Positions 63,727-64,000 of a stretch of DNA of 64,000 nt are shown in pieces. The notes beneath the pieces were generated by a model. That model ran no database searches. It was given only the letters and a program-made list of their open reading frames with translations, and was not told where the DNA came from. The DNA lies in NCBI GenBank assembly GCA_000583135.1, contig JFBG01000014.1, forward strand, positions 1-64,000, in the 5' to 3' direction. Made by a program: the position numbers and the translations under genes. Source of the DNA: Thioalkalivibrio sp. HK1. GTDB taxonomy: Bacteria; Pseudomonadota; Gammaproteobacteria; HK1. Positions within the stretch are counted from its first letter, which is position 1, and every line of letters starts with the position of its first letter.

Positions 63727-64000
63727 ATGACTCCGCTCGAGCGCTATCACAGCGAGGTGATGAGCGGGCGCCTGCAAGCGGATCCGAGCCAATACCGGAT
63801 GGTGGAATCCCTCGATCGCCTGCATCTAAGCCTCTTGCAGGCGCAATCCGAACCGACTCGAAGCGGTCTCGATTCTTTTCGTCGGTGGATGCGGCATCTC
63901 GTCGGCGGCGAGGAGGCAAAGGCGATCTCCGGCCAACCGAAGGGGCTGTATATCTGGGGTGGCACCGGGGTCGGAAAGACCCACCTCGTCAATCTCTTTT
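63727..64000 (+). CDS. zapE: ZapE/AFG1-family ATPase, N-terminal part (runs off the window)
   Basis: The first 91 residues are visible: MTPLERYHSEVMSGRLQADPSQ, the LDRLHLSLLQAQ helix, and the Walker A GLYIWGGTGVGKTHLVNLF. This matches the AFG1/ZapE family, cell-division or mitochondrial-type quality-control ATPases. The ATG at 63727 is the only reasonable start; the Shine-Dalgarno is weak. The reading frame is open to the window end, so the gene is truncated only by the window. Confidence 0.85.
   Translation, partial: MTPLERYHSEVMSGRLQADPSQYRMVESLDRLHLSLLQAQSEPTRSGLDSFRRWMRHLVGGEEAKAISGQPKGLYIWGGTGVGKTHLVNLF

Noticed and set aside
1..64000. CRISPR array, prophage, insertion sequence or replication origin
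   Set aside because: No regularly spaced repeats, no phage structural genes, no transposase or integrase motifs, and no dnaA-box cluster or partition genes were seen.

Overview
The window reads as a high-GC proteobacterial chromosome segment, most likely from an alphaproteobacterium (inference, moderate confidence). Pointers are a CobS/CobT pair for aerobic cobalamin synthesis, an alphaproteobacterial/mitochondrial-style heme A synthase, a two-subunit KorAB 2-oxoacid:ferredoxin oxidoreductase, and TTT, TRAP, taurine ABC and peptide ABC importers. No rRNA, credible tRNA, CRISPR array, transposase, integrase or phage gene is visible. No transcriptional regulator or sensor kinase is recognisable either, although the window is rich in catabolic and transport genes.

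Layout. 1-6.4 kb: DUF2889 protein, rph, rdgB, a free-standing ThrRS-type editing domain, korAB. 6.5-10.6 kb (minus strand): hydantoinase-B-like protein, a CoA transferase resembling 2-methylfumaryl-CoA isomerase (Mct), and two small alpha/beta-barrel proteins. 10.8-12.5 kb: a CbiX-SUMT fusion for siroheme/corrinoid synthesis. 12.8-13.5 kb: a collapsed relic of an isoquinoline 1-oxidoreductase-type molybdenum hydroxylase. 13.6-16 kb: peroxiredoxin and etfBA, ending convergently on a strong terminator. 16.5-18.8 kb: family III CoA transferase plus MaoC hydratase. 18.9-28.3 kb: hisF and hisA on the minus strand, separated by a plus-strand block holding tctCBA, a ThDP enzyme, a formyl-CoA-transferase-like gene and a monocistronic AT-richer gene for a secreted protein with three CX3C motifs.

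28.8-38.0 kb (minus strand): tauABC, a TRAP system (dctP, lipoprotein, fused dctQM), a predicted membrane micropeptide and an IlvD/Edd dehydratase. 38.5-46.9 kb (plus strand): peptide ABC importer with fused ATPases, translationally coupled to the Fe-S and FAD subunits of a molybdenum hydroxylase that has no large subunit here, then a DUF1223 protein. 47-49.2 kb: a netrin/TIMP-like secreted protein, an HNH-family protein with altered catalytic residues, and a wrecked ImmA/DUF4411 toxin-antitoxin locus. 49.3-54.6 kb (minus strand): amidase, unknown membrane protein, cobT, cobS. 55-64 kb: heme A synthase, SixA phosphatase, Lpp-like lipoprotein, methyltransferase, L,D-transpeptidase, GNAT, tartrate/malate-type dehydrogenase, gamma-glutamyltransferase, and the start of a ZapE/AFG1 ATPase.

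Themes. The organism appears to be a scavenger of organic acids, peptides and sulfonates that uses CoA-ester chemistry. Each of the four importers has a stem-loop directly after its binding-protein gene. There are two molybdenum-hydroxylase remnants without a catalytic subunit, several pseudogenes, short intergenic tandem repeats, low-complexity inserts in enzymes, and no visible regulators. Together these suggest relaxed selection or a stable, possibly host-associated, niche (inference).
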